This document shows, piece after piece, positions 5,313 to 5,410 of a stretch of DNA of 5,410 nt. Position 1 is the stretch's first letter. Each line of letters starts with the position of its first letter. Below the pieces are notes generated by a model that searched no databases, was not told the DNA's origin, and worked only from the letters and a program-made list of their open reading frames with translations. Origin of the DNA: Pseudomonadota bacterium. Lineage in GTDB: Bacteria > Pseudomonadota > Alphaproteobacteria > Sphingomonadales > Sphingomonadaceae. Location of the stretch: contig CAUJJQ010000107.1 in NCBI GenBank assembly GCA_963205285.1, positions 1 through 5,410 of the forward strand, given 5' to 3'. Made by a program: the position numbers and the translations under genes.

Positions 5313-5410
5313 GCGCGCGGCCGCTGGTTGCGCTGATTGGCAACCCCAATGCCGGAAAAACCAGTCTGTTCAACGCGCTGACCGGCGCGCGGCAAAAGGT
5401 TGGCAATTAC
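5309..5410 (+). CDS. feoB: Ferrous iron transport protein B (FeoB), N-terminal fragment
   Basis: FeoB is the inner-membrane Fe(II) transporter with an N-terminal G-protein domain. Only 34 codons are present before the right edge. They contain the G1/P-loop [12 protein letters not shown] (residues 11-22, with Lys17 and Thr18 of GxxxxGKT), followed by [12 protein letters not shown], which in FeoB leads into the switch I segment (PGVTVE, outside the window). This sequence is specific enough to separate FeoB from other small GTPases such as Era or EngA, and the feoA neighbour confirms it. The start codon overlaps the feoA stop. The downstream G motifs, GDI-like region and transmembrane gates cannot be checked here. 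Confidence 0.95.
   Translation, partial: MSARPLVALIGNPNAGKTSLFNALTGARQKVGNY

Noticed and set aside
1..5410. CRISPR array, insertion sequence, prophage, toxin-antitoxin or defence genes
   Set aside because: No spaced direct repeats, transposase, integrase, terminal inverted repeats or related protein motifs were seen; all large frames belong to known housekeeping or metabolic families.

Overview
The window reads as ordinary chromosomal DNA of an alphaproteobacterium, most likely from the Sphingomonadales. The DNA is GC-rich by eye and tightly packed. RNase E is divergent from an AMIN/Amidase_3 cell-wall amidase, an alphaproteobacterial arrangement. A COQ9-family protein, otherwise known from alphaproteobacteria and mitochondria, is also present. 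The genus cannot be fixed from the sequence alone.

Layout. Positions 1-195 (minus) hold the first 65 codons of rne, running off the left edge. Positions 196-782 are a gene-free divergent region of 587 bases that must carry the leaders and promoters of rne and amiC. It contains a perfect DnaA-box match, a 12-base perfect palindrome and two short dyads. amiC (783-2063, plus) encodes an exported peptidoglycan amidase. It converges on an Old Yellow Enzyme family oxidoreductase (2205-3296, minus) across a 141-base gap holding two hairpins. An 87-base divergent gap then leads to a plus-strand group: an EamA/DMT-type exporter (3384-4304), a COQ9-family protein (4307-4990), feoA (5043-5312) and the first 34 codons of feoB, which runs off the right edge.

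How the genes relate. amiC and rne are housekeeping genes for daughter-cell separation and RNA turnover. The OYE enzyme and the exporter share a short divergent promoter region but have no evident common pathway. The exporter and COQ9 genes are 2 bases apart and probably co-transcribed. feoA and feoB overlap by ATGA and form the ferrous iron uptake operon, possibly read through from COQ9. An AT-rich stretch resembling two-thirds of a Fur box overlaps the feoA start.

I found no undescribed system. The most checkable oddities are the DnaA box in the rne/amiC spacer, the loss of the usual amiC-mrcA neighbourhood, the COQ9-feoAB linkage and the Fur-like sequence at feoA.
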